From Pseudomonadota bacterium (lineage in GTDB: Bacteria; Bdellovibrionota_C; UBA2361; OMIW01): a DNA stretch of 14,347 nt. The DNA lies in contig OMIW01000147.1 of NCBI GenBank assembly GCA_900299205.1, positions 1 through 14,347 on the forward strand. The letters run 5' to 3'. The notes beneath the pieces were generated by a model, which saw only the letters and a program-made list of their open reading frames with translations, did not search any database and was not told the origin of the DNA. Below, in pieces: positions 1-6,833 of the stretch. Positions within the stretch are counted from its first letter, which is position 1, and each line of letters opens with the position of its first letter. A program made the translations under genes and the position numbers.

Positions 1-1
1 C

Positions 2-64
2 ACGATGATGCTGCGGGTGATTCATCGAGTTTTGCCGGTCACGGGAAAAAAGGAGAGATACTAA
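2..64 (+). CDS. Partial C-terminal tail of an upstream gene (tentative)
   Basis: The second forward frame is open from the window edge to a TAA at 62-64. It encodes a short, basic, amphipathic tail (residues around LRVIHRVLPVTGKKERY) that would suit the C-terminus of a membrane-associated or glycosyltransferase-type protein. The first frame is also open, to a TGA at 82-84, so the choice rests only on composition. Nothing about function can be read from about 20 codons. If real, it would be the gene preceding the GT-C pair on the same strand. Confidence 0.3.
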   Translation, partial: TMMLRVIHRVLPVTGKKERY

Positions 65-353
65 TCCATCCTTGGAGTCTATGAGCGAATCCTTAAGATA
101 TGCGAGAAACCATGAGGGGAGTATACCGAATCGACAGCATTTTTTATATCCCCTTGGATAGAGATCGGTTTACGGTGAACGATCTCAAAAAGTCCAGCTT
201 TTCGGTTAGAGGGTAAATCAAGGAATCTCCGGAGAAAGAAATCTCCTTGAGTCTGACTCTTTTTGCGATGTGTAACGGAGGATGGGAACTCGAGGGGGCT
301 GCTTTTGGGTCCACGACAGACTCCACTAAAGTCAACAATGTTGAGGTAAAGGC
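65..353. other. Intergenic stretch without a convincing gene
   Basis: About 290 bp. Open frames here are short. A 26-codon frame from ATG 81 to TAG 161 has GGAG only 3 nt before its start. A stop-free stretch without a good start runs from 217 into the next gene's start region. The opposite-strand frames (79-402 and 144-338) overlap the start of the GT-C gene and have no family character. Contents I can name are a dyad at 218-250, a small hairpin with a T-run at 249-264, and the Shine-Dalgarno sequence of the next gene at 343-346. Promoter elements were not recognisable. Confidence 0.5.
218..264 (+). terminator. Possible weak terminator or leader hairpin
   Basis: A perfect 7-bp dyad (TCAAGGA at 218-224, TCCTTGA at 244-250) encloses the palindrome CTCCGGAG. 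It is followed immediately by a 4-bp hairpin (GAGT 249-252, ACTC 256-259) and then TTTTT at 260-264. The T-run suggests termination of a plus-strand transcript coming from the left, but each stem is short. It could equally be leader structure for the gene starting at 354. Confidence 0.25.
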
Positions 354-1919
354 GTGTTAAATAGAGGAGATGTTTCCCATTTTTGGTGGCAGACTGCTTC
401 ATTGGGAGTTGCCTGTATCATATCATCTTGGGTGCACCTAACTTTAGGTATAACTCCTTTTGATGACGCCTTTATCCATTTCCGGATCGCTGAAAATTGG
501 TTCACATCGGGGGTTCCTTTCTTTAATCCCGCCGAATCAGTTTATGCAACCTCCTCGCCCCTTTTTGTGCTTCTGCTAACCTTAGGATGTTTCCTACGGC
601 TCTCTCCGCCCTCATCGGCGGGGATAATTTGTGGTATGACCTCGGTTCTTGCCGCTTTTTATTGGGGAAAAATTTCTCGAGCCTCCTCACGAGGATCGTG
701 GCTATTAATAACTCTTGCTTTTTTCATCATTCAGCTGCCTATATCGCTGGGGCTCATGGAAACCTCGCTTGCCCTCGCATGTGCAGGTTTTGCCCTTTTT
801 TCAGCCGGTGCGCCTTTTTCGGTAAGGTTTTTTTTCCTCGGTCTTGCAGCTCTCGCGAGGCCCGAGTTCTCGATACTTACTATTTTTTTCAGCATTGTCG
901 AGTATCGAATGTTTGCCGGAATAAGGACTGCCTCCTGGTTTTTTCTGATTCTCGCTGTAATCGGCTACGGGACTACGACGTTGTACTTTTTCTCCTCTCT
1001 CGTTCCGCACACCCTCGCCGCGAAGCGACTTGTGTACGAGGTCAGCCCTGCTCAGATAACTGGACAGATATTAGAGTACTTTATTGGTGAGGGAGCTCCT
1101 CCGGAATTACGATTTGCCCTCCAGTCGCTGGTGCTAGCAGGGCTTCTGATCTTTTCTATCCTGATCTTCTCTGTGAAGATGAAAGGTGAGTTTTTCAAAG
1201 AAAAGACGCAATTTAAGAGAGAATTTTTTGGAATAGGATTTTCTGTATTGACGTTAATTGGCTATATGCTCAGTGGTGTTCCGCTGTTCCCTTGGTACGC
1301 GCCTCTTCTCATACTCCCCTTCCTCAGCGGGCTCAGTGCTCTATCTGCGTTGATATCTCGGTCGATGCAGTTATTTTTCTTTTTTTTGACTATTAGCCTC
1401 TCATTGCTCATCTGTGCGAGGGCGTACATCGCGGCTAATGTTGGTATCGCAAGCTCTCCCTGGTATCCATCGAATGAACGGATTCAAGCCATCGCTGAAA
1501 TTGGTAGAGAGATATCTCGTCAAGTGCCAGGTGCTCTAATCGCTTCGCCGGAGATTGGCGCCCTTGGGTATTATTCAGGGATGAAGATTTTGGATGGGGT
1601 GGGACTTGTCAGTCCAGAGTCCTTAAAGTTTCATCCAATACCCATACCCGAGGGGCGAAAGAATGGCCTTATTGGTGCACTCCCATCGGCAATCGTGGCA
1701 TCCCGGAGGCCCGACTACATCGTCGGCGTAAGTAATTTAATTCAAGGTGATGGCTCCTATTATCAGGATCTCGGGTATAAACAGTGGCGACTGCCGGTAT
1801 TTTCCGACCGAGTTGCGGGCGCACTTTCAAGGGGAGGTTTTAAAACTTATCTTAGTACCGAGACTATTATATTGTATGCTCTGAATTCGCGGCCGATCCC
1901 GGACTTGTTCAATCGATAG
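354..1919 (+). CDS. Polytopic GT-C-fold glycosyltransferase-like membrane protein
   Basis: 521 residues, probably about 11 transmembrane helices (roughly 15-33, 67-83, 88-105, 115-132, 135-152, 158-182, 193-214, 254-275, 291-310, 315-335, 338-360), then a soluble domain of about 150 residues. The N-terminal part shows the pattern of GT-C enzymes that use lipid-linked sugars: an acidic pair (D37-D38) in the first outer loop, an R..AEN segment, FNP at 57-59, TSSP at 66-69, LARPE at 167-171 and a PHTLAAK segment at 218-224. This matches the AftB-like/PMT-like pattern 'DDA-I--R-A-N--G---FNP-----TSP ... ARPE ... P-T--AK'. The family is thought to move a sugar from a polyprenyl-phosphate donor to a glycan, lipid or protein on the outer face of the membrane. 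Donor and acceptor cannot be read here. The start is GTG at 354, with GAGG at 343-346 and an in-frame stop just upstream leaving no other choice. Another GT-C-like gene follows after 73 bp. Confidence 0.75.
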   Translation: MLNRGDVSHFWWQTASLGVACIISSWVHLTLGITPFDDAFIHFRIAENWFTSGVPFFNPAESVYATSSPLFVLLLTLGCFLRLSPPSSAGIICGMTSVLAAFYWGKISRASSRGSWLLITLAFFIIQLPISLGLMETSLALACAGFALFSAGAPFSVRFFFLGLAALARPEFSILTIFFSIVEYRMFAGIRTASWFFLILAVIGYGTTTLYFFSSLVPHTLAAKRLVYEVSPAQITGQILEYFIGEGAPPELRFALQSLVLAGLLIFSILIFSVKMKGEFFKEKTQFKREFFGIGFSVLTLIGYMLSGVPLFPWYAPLLILPFLSGLSALSALISRSMQLFFFFLTISLSLLICARAYIAANVGIASSPWYPSNERIQAIAEIGREISRQVPGALIASPEIGALGYYSGMKILDGVGLVSPESLKFHPIPIPEGRKNGLIGALPSAIVASRRPDYIVGVSNLIQGDGSYYQDLGYKQWRLPVFSDRVAGALSRGGFKTYLSTETIILYALNSRPIPDLFNR

Positions 1920-1992
1920 AGAGGATAATCCAGTGGGTAATAGCCTCCGATAATGATTTTATTTTGCGTTACTTAATCATCCTCACACTGAG

Positions 1993-3693
1993 ATGTATTC
2001 CTTTTCTGGACTTTTTTTTGCTGGCCTAGGTCTCGCTTTTTGGGGATTCCTCACTTTAGTCATCCACCAGCAGTATCGGGCTGCTGTTTCGGAATGCGGA
2101 CCTTGGTTCAGGTATATTTGTGCCGGACAGGTGTTTCTTGCGCTCCTCTTTCTTATAACCCTTCGAGGGGGGCCCGGAGCATTTTTAGTTGGTGATGCCG
2201 TCGAGTATTCGCTCGCCGCAAAAAATTTGGTCAGATCAGGTAGCTATTCGCTACCATTTTCACCCATTCAGAGCCTGCCTCCGAGATTCCCCATTTGGTT
2301 TTCCCTTCTTTTTCTCTCCCCTTGGTATGCACTTAATCCTGAATCAATCGTGATAGGATACGGCGCAGTAATAGCGTCTTTTCTATTTCTCGCCATCCTC
2401 GCCTGCTCGCTTGGTTGTCTCTTAGGGGGAAATAAGGGTGGATTACTCACCTTTCCGGCTCTTCTCATCATCCCTGGGGTTCGATACTTTAGTCAAAGCA
2501 TTATCACGGAGATTCCAGTGGCGATGCTTACGGTCCTTTTAGTTTTGCTTTTCCTCCAAATAAGCCAGCGACAGAATGTTCGAAGACTCATTGAGACAGG
2601 AATAATACTGGCGGTCTTCTGTGCCCTGAGAGTGACTCATATTTGCATGGTGGTTCCCTTCGCGGTTTGGGTCATGCGACTTCCCCTCACATTTTCTAGA
2701 CGTTTTTTCCGGCTACTACTCCTCTTTGTTCCCCTTATTCTCATTTTCTTGATTGACTCTATCTACAACTTCATTACTTTTGGTTCGCCTCTATTTAATG
2801 GTTACCATTTTTGGGTACCTGTTCCCTATCAAGATTTCTTTCTCACCTTTTCGGCCCGATTTATTCAAAATAGTGCGTATTCTACGTTGATCGAAAGCGG
2901 AGCTTTGCCGACTGTGCTTTTGCTCGGTTTTTTAGTTCAAAATCATCGTCAAGGTTTCATCGACCTTACCCCGGCAACGATTAATCGGCTTAAGAGTCTC
3001 GGAGTACTTTTTGCTTTTGGAATGGTGCCGCTTTTGGCGATCTACTCCGCTTATTTTTATGCATCTATTCGTTTTTCTCTTCCGATAGTCGTCGCTCTCG
3101 GGGTTTCATGTGGTGGGGTTCTGGGGGGAATAATTCCACAAAGATTTTCGGCTGCGCTATCTGCGCTTCCGATTATTGTTACTTTAGCTGTCATTGAATC
3201 GAATAGTCAGCGTGTTACGAAAATCACCGAAATATCCCGCATAATAGGGGACTCTTGCACACCGAACACGACTCTAGTAACCGCTCACAACCCACTTCTC
3301 GTCAATCATCTTGTGAGAGGATCCTGCAAGAGGGTGCTCCCTCTTGATCGGTCGATTGAATATGCATCGAAGGCAACGCTCGGACATTATGGATCTGAGA
3401 TTTATCCATCGGAGGACACACGCTCCTATGCCCGGCGGCAAGGGGGACAAGATGTGTATGTCGAGACACTCGCGGAAATTTCTCATCTGACGGAGGATAC
3501 GCTCCTTGATATAACCGGCCTATCGGAGTCGAAGATTCGAGAACTATCGGCTCGGTTTGCGCTTGAGAGGACCGATAACCCATTAGTCATGAGTTTGACG
3601 GAGAGGTATCGAGGAGATGAGCAGTCCCTTGCTACCAATGAGATCCTGAAATCTCCAGAAAGGGGGACTAGCTCAACCCATGTTGCCAATTAG
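1993..3693 (+). CDS. Second polytopic GT-C/PMT-like membrane protein
   Basis: 566 residues with about 10-11 hydrophobic helices up to residue 400, then a hydrophilic C-terminal domain (about 404-566). GT-C signs are the first-loop acidic motif GDAVEYSLAAKNL (D68) followed by SGSYSLP, an aromatic-Pro stretch (RFPIWF, 98-103), an acidic SIITEIP segment at 169-175, and YNFITFGSPLFNGY at 258-271. All are typical of the ArnT/PMT_2-type family. It would act at the membrane on a polyprenyl-phosphate sugar, with substrate unknown. It resembles the preceding gene in fold but not in sequence, so the two are not a recent duplication. ATG 1993 is the first start after an in-frame TGA at 1954. Its Shine-Dalgarno is poor (only GAG directly before the ATG), so translation may depend on coupling or on leader structure. 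The C-terminal 40 residues are hydrophilic and of low family character. Confidence 0.7.
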   Translation: MYSFSGLFFAGLGLAFWGFLTLVIHQQYRAAVSECGPWFRYICAGQVFLALLFLITLRGGPGAFLVGDAVEYSLAAKNLVRSGSYSLPFSPIQSLPPRFPIWFSLLFLSPWYALNPESIVIGYGAVIASFLFLAILACSLGCLLGGNKGGLLTFPALLIIPGVRYFSQSIITEIPVAMLTVLLVLLFLQISQRQNVRRLIETGIILAVFCALRVTHICMVVPFAVWVMRLPLTFSRRFFRLLLLFVPLILIFLIDSIYNFITFGSPLFNGYHFWVPVPYQDFFLTFSARFIQNSAYSTLIESGALPTVLLLGFLVQNHRQGFIDLTPATINRLKSLGVLFAFGMVPLLAIYSAYFYASIRFSLPIVVALGVSCGGVLGGIIPQRFSAALSALPIIVTLAVIESNSQRVTKITEISRIIGDSCTPNTTLVTAHNPLLVNHLVRGSCKRVLPLDRSIEYASKATLGHYGSEIYPSEDTRSYARRQGGQDVYVETLAEISHLTEDTLLDITGLSESKIRELSARFALERTDNPLVMSLTERYRGDEQSLATNEILKSPERGTSSTHVAN

Positions 3694-3708
3694 ATCGATC
3701 TTGTCGAG

Positions 3709-3744
3709 AGATAGGCCATGAGCTCAATCTGAGCTGATTAGCCT
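3709..3744. terminator. Convergent-gene hairpin (possible bidirectional terminator)
   Basis: A perfect 6-bp hairpin (AGCTCA 3721-3726, 3-nt loop, TGAGCT 3730-3735) sits between the stop codons of two convergent genes. Flanking GAGA/GGC and GCC/TCTC segments could extend it with a small bulge into the end of the minus-strand gene. There is no T-run, so intrinsic termination would be weak. Confidence 0.25.
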
Positions 3745-4382
3745 CTCAGATACTTATCGAGCTCCTCGAGTTTCAGAATTTGGGCGAATTGGGTGATCTC
3801 CTCACTGCTGATCCCTGAGCTTGCCGAAACTTTAAGAACTGAGCCTGAATCGAGGAATATCGAGAGAGTGAAGCCGGACTCAGCATCGCCCTCTATTTGT
3901 CCGGTTTTTCCCTGAATCCGCACCGCCTCTTGTTCTGAATCACCCCCTGCCATCGCAGCAAACTTGCCAAGCTGTGCGAGGTTGCCAAGGCCACCAGCCG
4001 ATGAGCCCCCCGTCAGAGATAGGCTGACTGAACGCTCTCCCTCCGTGTAGTTCCGCTCAACCTGAGAGAATCCAAGCGTTGAATTAATCTGGACCTTGTC
4101 TCCCGTGAATCCCTTGACTTGGTCGGGGAAGAACTGTTTGAGCTGCTCACCGTGCCTTTTCTGAAGATCTTTTTGAACCCACCCGAGCTCATCGAGTGCC
4201 TTCGGAAAGTTCTTCTCGTCTGCAAGTTTTTGGACGCGTCCGAGAAGATCCTTAAGCTCTTCGGCGTGGCCGAGTTGGGGAATTGAACTGGTTATGAATA
4301 AAGAGAGCACGAGAGCTCCGCAGGTTCTCTTAAGAGGGGCTTTTACACTTTTTGGGGTCTTTCGTTCAAAACGTGTCTTCAT
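3738..4382 (-). CDS. Unrecognised Sec-exported protein with Gly-rich centre
   Basis: 214 residues from ATG 4382. I prefer this over the upstream ATG at 4496 for two reasons. It places a classic signal peptide at the N-terminus: basic residues 1-20, a hydrophobic core about 22-36, and cleavage after GHA at 40. It also has an AAAAGGA Shine-Dalgarno 9 nt upstream. The mature protein begins with a charged helical region (41-90), where a helix ending in KRHGEQLKQFFPDQVKGFTG leads into a beta-rich part. It then has a Gly/Ser/Ala-rich stretch at 124-147 (GGSSAGGLGNLAQLG..AAMAGG), further strands, and a short C-terminal helix (195-213) ending in DKYLRG. No catalytic motif, lipobox or membrane anchor is visible, so it is probably a soluble periplasmic protein. 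I do not recognise the family with certainty. It is transcribed away from the thioesterase gene across a shared 191-bp upstream region. Confidence 0.75.
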   Translation of the reverse strand: MKTRFERKTPKSVKAPLKRTCGALVLSLFITSSIPQLGHAEELKDLLGRVQKLADEKNFPKALDELGWVQKDLQKRHGEQLKQFFPDQVKGFTGDKVQINSTLGFSQVERNYTEGERSVSLSLTGGSSAGGLGNLAQLGKFAAMAGGDSEQEAVRIQGKTGQIEGDAESGFTLSIFLDSGSVLKVSASSGISSEEITQFAQILKLEELDKYLRG

Positions 4383-4450
4383 GGGTGCGGTTCCTTTTGG
4401 TGACTGGTATCGTACCGAGAGAGAGGTTATTTGGTGGCTGATGACCTTGC

Positions 4451-4470
4451 CATCGTGCCGTGGGACGATG
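4451..4470. repeat. Inverted repeat in the divergent upstream region
   Basis: CATCGT (4451-4456) and ACGATG (4465-4470) form a perfect 6-bp dyad with an 8-nt spacer. It lies between the divergent starts at 4382 and 4574. It may be an operator or chance structure, as no regulator is known for it. Confidence 0.3.
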
Positions 4471-4487
4471 ATACACCCAGAGGGGGC

Positions 4488-4516
4488 TTGGGACACTGCC
4501 GTTATTTCGATAAAAC
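4488..4516 (+). promoter_or_regulatory. Candidate sigma-70-type promoter for the thioesterase gene
   Basis: TTGGGA (4488-4493) and TAAAAC (4511-4516) are separated by 17 bp, each matching 4 of 6 consensus positions. Spacing and location (58 bp before the ATG) fit. The weak hexamers make this tentative. Confidence 0.3.
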
Positions 4517-4517
4517 A

Positions 4518-4535
4518 TTCGAGGACTGTCTCGAA
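4518..4535. repeat. Inverted repeat at the expected start of the thioesterase transcript
   Basis: TTCGAG (4518-4523), a 6-nt loop and CTCGAA (4530-4535) form a perfect dyad directly after the candidate -10 element. Its position would suit an operator or a hairpin at the 5' end of the mRNA. There is no further evidence. Confidence 0.3.
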
Positions 4536-4573
4536 GAATGGAACCTGAAGATGAACCGCAAGGAGTAAAAAGC

Positions 4574-4978
4574 ATGACCGATCAACCTGTCCCGCAATCT
4601 AACCGATATCTCGCCATCCGGTCCGTCATGATGCCTCGCGATACCAACGCGCTCGGAAGTGTCTTCGGTGGTCATATCTTGAGCCTGATCGACCTTGCTG
4701 CGGGGCAGCATGCGCGAACGATCTCGCCGAAGCGCTACGTCACAAAAGTGATGCGCGAGGTTAACTTTGTGGCTCCGGTATTCGTCGGTGATTCGGTCAG
4801 CTTTTACACGACGACGCTGCGGGTGGGGACCACCTCAGTTGCGGTGCGGGTCGAGGTTGAGGCGCAGCGCGGAGTGGATTCCATCACGACCTGTCCCGTA
4901 ACCTCAGCCGAGGTCGTCATGGTCGCGGTCGACCATGAGAACAACCCGATACCGGTTTTCACGGCCACGAAGGGGTAA
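4574..4978 (+). CDS. Hotdog-fold acyl-CoA thioesterase, YciA-like
   Basis: 134 residues, almost exactly the length of YciA-type thioesterases. The enzyme hydrolyses acyl-CoA to free acid and CoA in the cytoplasm, and is usually linked to fatty-acid turnover or membrane lipid homeostasis. The diagnostic N-terminal block is present: MMPRDTNALGSVFGG (19-33), then HILSLIDLAAG with the helix Asp (D40) that serves in catalysis in this family. It is followed by VMREVNFVAPVFVGDSV (59-75), which resembles the family's V..V.F..P..VGD strand. The start at 4574 is chosen because AAGGAG (4560-4565) lies 8 nt upstream. The earlier in-frame ATG at 4538 lacks this and would add 12 residues outside the domain. 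It ends 12 bp from the convergent M42 peptidase gene. Acyl-chain preference cannot be told. Confidence 0.9.
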   Translation: MTDQPVPQSNRYLAIRSVMMPRDTNALGSVFGGHILSLIDLAAGQHARTISPKRYVTKVMREVNFVAPVFVGDSVSFYTTTLRVGTTSVAVRVEVEAQRGVDSITTCPVTSAEVVMVAVDHENNPIPVFTATKG

Positions 4979-4989
4979 TTTTCCCTTCG
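4968..4989. terminator. Dyad between convergent stops, possible bidirectional terminator
   Basis: CGAAGGG (4968-4974) and CCCTTCG (4983-4989) form a perfect 7-bp stem with an 8-nt loop containing the thioesterase stop codon. An alternative stem, GGTAAT (4974-4979) with ATTACC (4990-4995), overlaps it. No T-run follows the stem on either strand, so efficiency is uncertain, but the placement between two converging genes is typical. Confidence 0.4.
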
Positions 4990-4990
4990 A

Positions 4991-6064
4991 TTACCGGGGC
5001 GTGAAATCGGTTGTCGCCTTGATATCAGTTAAAAAGCCGCACAATACCTCAATCGCATTCTCAAGGTCATCAAGGTGGCATACCTCCACCTGCGTGTGCA
5101 TATATCGGTTGGGGATACCGAGAGCACCAGTTGCAACTCCGCCTCCACGAGCCACCTGCATGGCGTTTGCATCGTTTCCGAGTAGTCCGCCACCCGGAGC
5201 GATCTGATGAGGTATCTTCCTTTTTTTCGCCGCCCCGCGCAGCCGTTCTTCGACAATAGGGTTGATATTTGGTCCTCGCGCAATCGTCGGTCCCGCCCCG
5301 AGATTACAGGCCTCCCCCTTTGGAGTGTCGTGGTAAGGGTTATCGTTCGCGTGCGTGACATCAACAGCAATTCCGACCTCGGGATGGATCGAATGTGCCG
5401 CAGTTGTCGCTCCTCGTAGTCCGACCTCCTCCTGAACGGTGCTGACCGAGAAGAGGGCTACCTGAAGCCGTTGCTTATGTAGTCGCCGCAGCGTCTCCAT
5501 TACCACATACAGTCCAACCCGATTGTCGAGACCGGGACCTGCGATCAGTCCATTTTTTAGCTCGATCCGACCAGGCTCGAACACAAGAGCATCCCCGAGT
5601 TCAACAAACTTTTCGGCATCGGCCTTATCCTTTGCTCCAATATCAACCCAGATCTTAGCGATATCGTGACTCGTTTTGGATCGCTCATCGGCTGACTGAA
5701 TATGGATCGGTTTGCGGCCAATGATACCCGGTATCGGTCCTTTCTTACCAAGGACTGTTACCTTCGCCCCGTATAATACGCCGAGATCAACCCCCCCCAA
5801 TTTATCAACGGAAAGGAACCCCTCCTTTGAGATATGCTTAATCGTGAGGCCAATCTGATCGCAGTGCCCCGCCAGCATTATTTTCTTCTTGGCGGAGGGG
5901 TTGAGGACCGCTGAGAGGTTTCCATGGAGGTCGACAGAGACCGCATCGGCGAATGGCTCGATGTAGGACCGGACCACCCGTTGGATGGGAACTTCGTAGC
6001 CAGTCGGGGATGGTGTGTCGAGGAGGTCGTGAAGGAAGGGAAGGGATGAGTATTTTTTCGCCAT
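4991..6064 (-). CDS. M42-family metallo-aminopeptidase (FrvX/PepA-like)
   Basis: 357 residues, normal for M42 (glutamyl/tetrahedral aminopeptidase) enzymes, which remove N-terminal residues from short peptides in the cytoplasm as large oligomers with a two-metal site. The whole ligand set is visible: H67 in AGHCDQIG, D180 in GPGLDNRVG, catalytic E212 and ligand E213 in VQEEVGLRG, D235 in AVDVTHAND, and H323 in YMHTQVE. The N-terminus (FLHDLLDTPSPTGYE) also matches family starts, supporting ATG 6064, although no Shine-Dalgarno is seen. The leader on its coding strand is very pyrimidine-rich. Substrate preference (Glu/Asp, hydrophobic or broad) cannot be deduced. Some relatives carry cellulase-like names (FrvX, 'endoglucanase M'), but the ligand pattern supports a peptidase. 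Confidence 0.92.
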   Translation of the reverse strand: MAKKYSSLPFLHDLLDTPSPTGYEVPIQRVVRSYIEPFADAVSVDLHGNLSAVLNPSAKKKIMLAGHCDQIGLTIKHISKEGFLSVDKLGGVDLGVLYGAKVTVLGKKGPIPGIIGRKPIHIQSADERSKTSHDIAKIWVDIGAKDKADAEKFVELGDALVFEPGRIELKNGLIAGPGLDNRVGLYVVMETLRRLHKQRLQVALFSVSTVQEEVGLRGATTAAHSIHPEVGIAVDVTHANDNPYHDTPKGEACNLGAGPTIARGPNINPIVEERLRGAAKKRKIPHQIAPGGGLLGNDANAMQVARGGGVATGALGIPNRYMHTQVEVCHLDDLENAIEVLCGFLTDIKATTDFTPR

Positions 6065-6145
6065 ACCGTTAGGGTACGGCGAGGTGGTAGTGGGAGAGTA
6101 GGGGGAATTTTTGTTTTGAGGAGGACGAGAGACATTCGGGGTGGT

Positions 6146-6176
6146 AAAAAAACCGGGTCACCCACTGGTGGCCCGG
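6146..6176 (-). terminator. Rho-independent terminator of the 153-residue gene
   Basis: Read on the minus strand, a 10-bp GC-rich stem (6176-6167 with 6162-6153, 4-nt loop, one A-C mismatch) is followed directly by seven T (complement of the A-run at 6146-6152). It begins 17 nt after the stop codon at 6193. On this strand it has the full form of an intrinsic terminator and separates this gene from the M42 gene downstream. Confidence 0.75.
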
Positions 6177-6192
6177 CTTAAGGGAAAGAGGC

Positions 6193-6654
6193 TCAGGCGT
6201 AAGTCCTCACCAACCGCAAGAGCTCCTCCGAGACCTCCTTATCGAAGGTTGACCGGCCGCCGAACAGCTGCCGAACCGAGGGCCGAGAGGGCGTCAGGCG
6301 ACAGCCAGGGTAGTCTGCCCCGGCAGCAGTGAAGCAAATCTCCGGAACTTGGCAGTCAAACGATTCGGATGAAAACGGCTCTCCCGTCACGTTCATCACT
6401 CGCCACCAGTCTTCGCCCGAAAGAGGGAGACTGAGTTTGAGTCCGACCAACTCTTTGTCCAAGAGGGTTATCTCGTGAGAGATGAATCGCAGGACCTCTT
6501 GGAGAAGTGCCTTGCCGTCCGCCTGATGATGAGGTACTGATTCCCAACAGCCCTGCCCCCAAGCCTCCACCTCTGTTTGGAGACCCTCAGGACTCTCAGA
6601 GACACGAAGGCGGGTTGCTCTTTGAATCATCGGAGCCTGCAAAAACCATTGCAT
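6193..6654 (-). CDS. Hypothetical cytoplasmic protein, unrecognised
   Basis: 153 residues with no signal peptide, no transmembrane segment and no motif I recognise. The sequence has a mixed alpha/beta look: a strand-like N-terminal part (13-37), a helix at about 46-66 (GKALLQEVLRFISHEITLLDK), a Trp-containing stretch (EDWWRVMN) and a final helix (EVSEELLRLVRT). Start ATG 6654 has no Shine-Dalgarno. An internal ATG at 6630 (residue 9) with CAGG 5 nt before it is an alternative. An in-frame TGA lies a few codons upstream, so no longer start exists. A clear terminator follows the stop. It lies 179 bp downstream of the NtrC-type regulator on the same strand. Codon use is like that of its neighbours, so it is probably a real gene, but no function is proposed. 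Confidence 0.65.
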   Translation of the reverse strand: MQWFLQAPMIQRATRLRVSESPEGLQTEVEAWGQGCWESVPHHQADGKALLQEVLRFISHEITLLDKELVGLKLSLPLSGEDWWRVMNVTGEPFSSESFDCQVPEICFTAAGADYPGCRLTPSRPSVRQLFGGRSTFDKEVSEELLRLVRTYA

Positions 6655-6784
6655 AAATTTAAAACAACTTCAGTAAGGGTACTCCTTTATTGACGCTGAT
6701 CAACCGTTTCGCTGACAAAATGAACTCGAGTGATTGAATGAGAGTGTTTTAAGGTATAAAGTCACGGCCTAACTATCTAATATT

Positions 6785-6813
6785 ACCACCTTATTTCATC
6801 CCCGATGGGTGGT
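6785..6813. terminator. Nested hairpin after the regulator gene
   Basis: ACCACC (6785-6790) pairs with GGTGGT (6808-6813), enclosing CATC (6797-6800) paired with GATG (6804-6807). It lies about 20 nt beyond the regulator's stop codon on the minus strand, where no T-run follows. On the plus strand a T-rich stretch follows, but no plus-strand gene precedes it. It is probably a 3'-end structure with uncertain terminator activity. Confidence 0.35.
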
Positions 6814-6833
6814 TTGCTTTTGGTTTTTCCCCC

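Noticed and set aside
4383-4496. N-terminal extension of the secreted protein from ATG 4496
   Set aside because: It would bury the signal peptide, and the start at 4382 has a proper Shine-Dalgarno.
4294-4548. 84-codon plus-strand frame between the divergent genes
   Set aside because: It overlaps the signal-peptide coding region of the minus-strand gene, has no family character and no supported start.
6141-6332. 63-codon plus-strand frame
   Set aside because: It crosses the terminator and is antisense to the 153-residue gene, with basic low-complexity content only.
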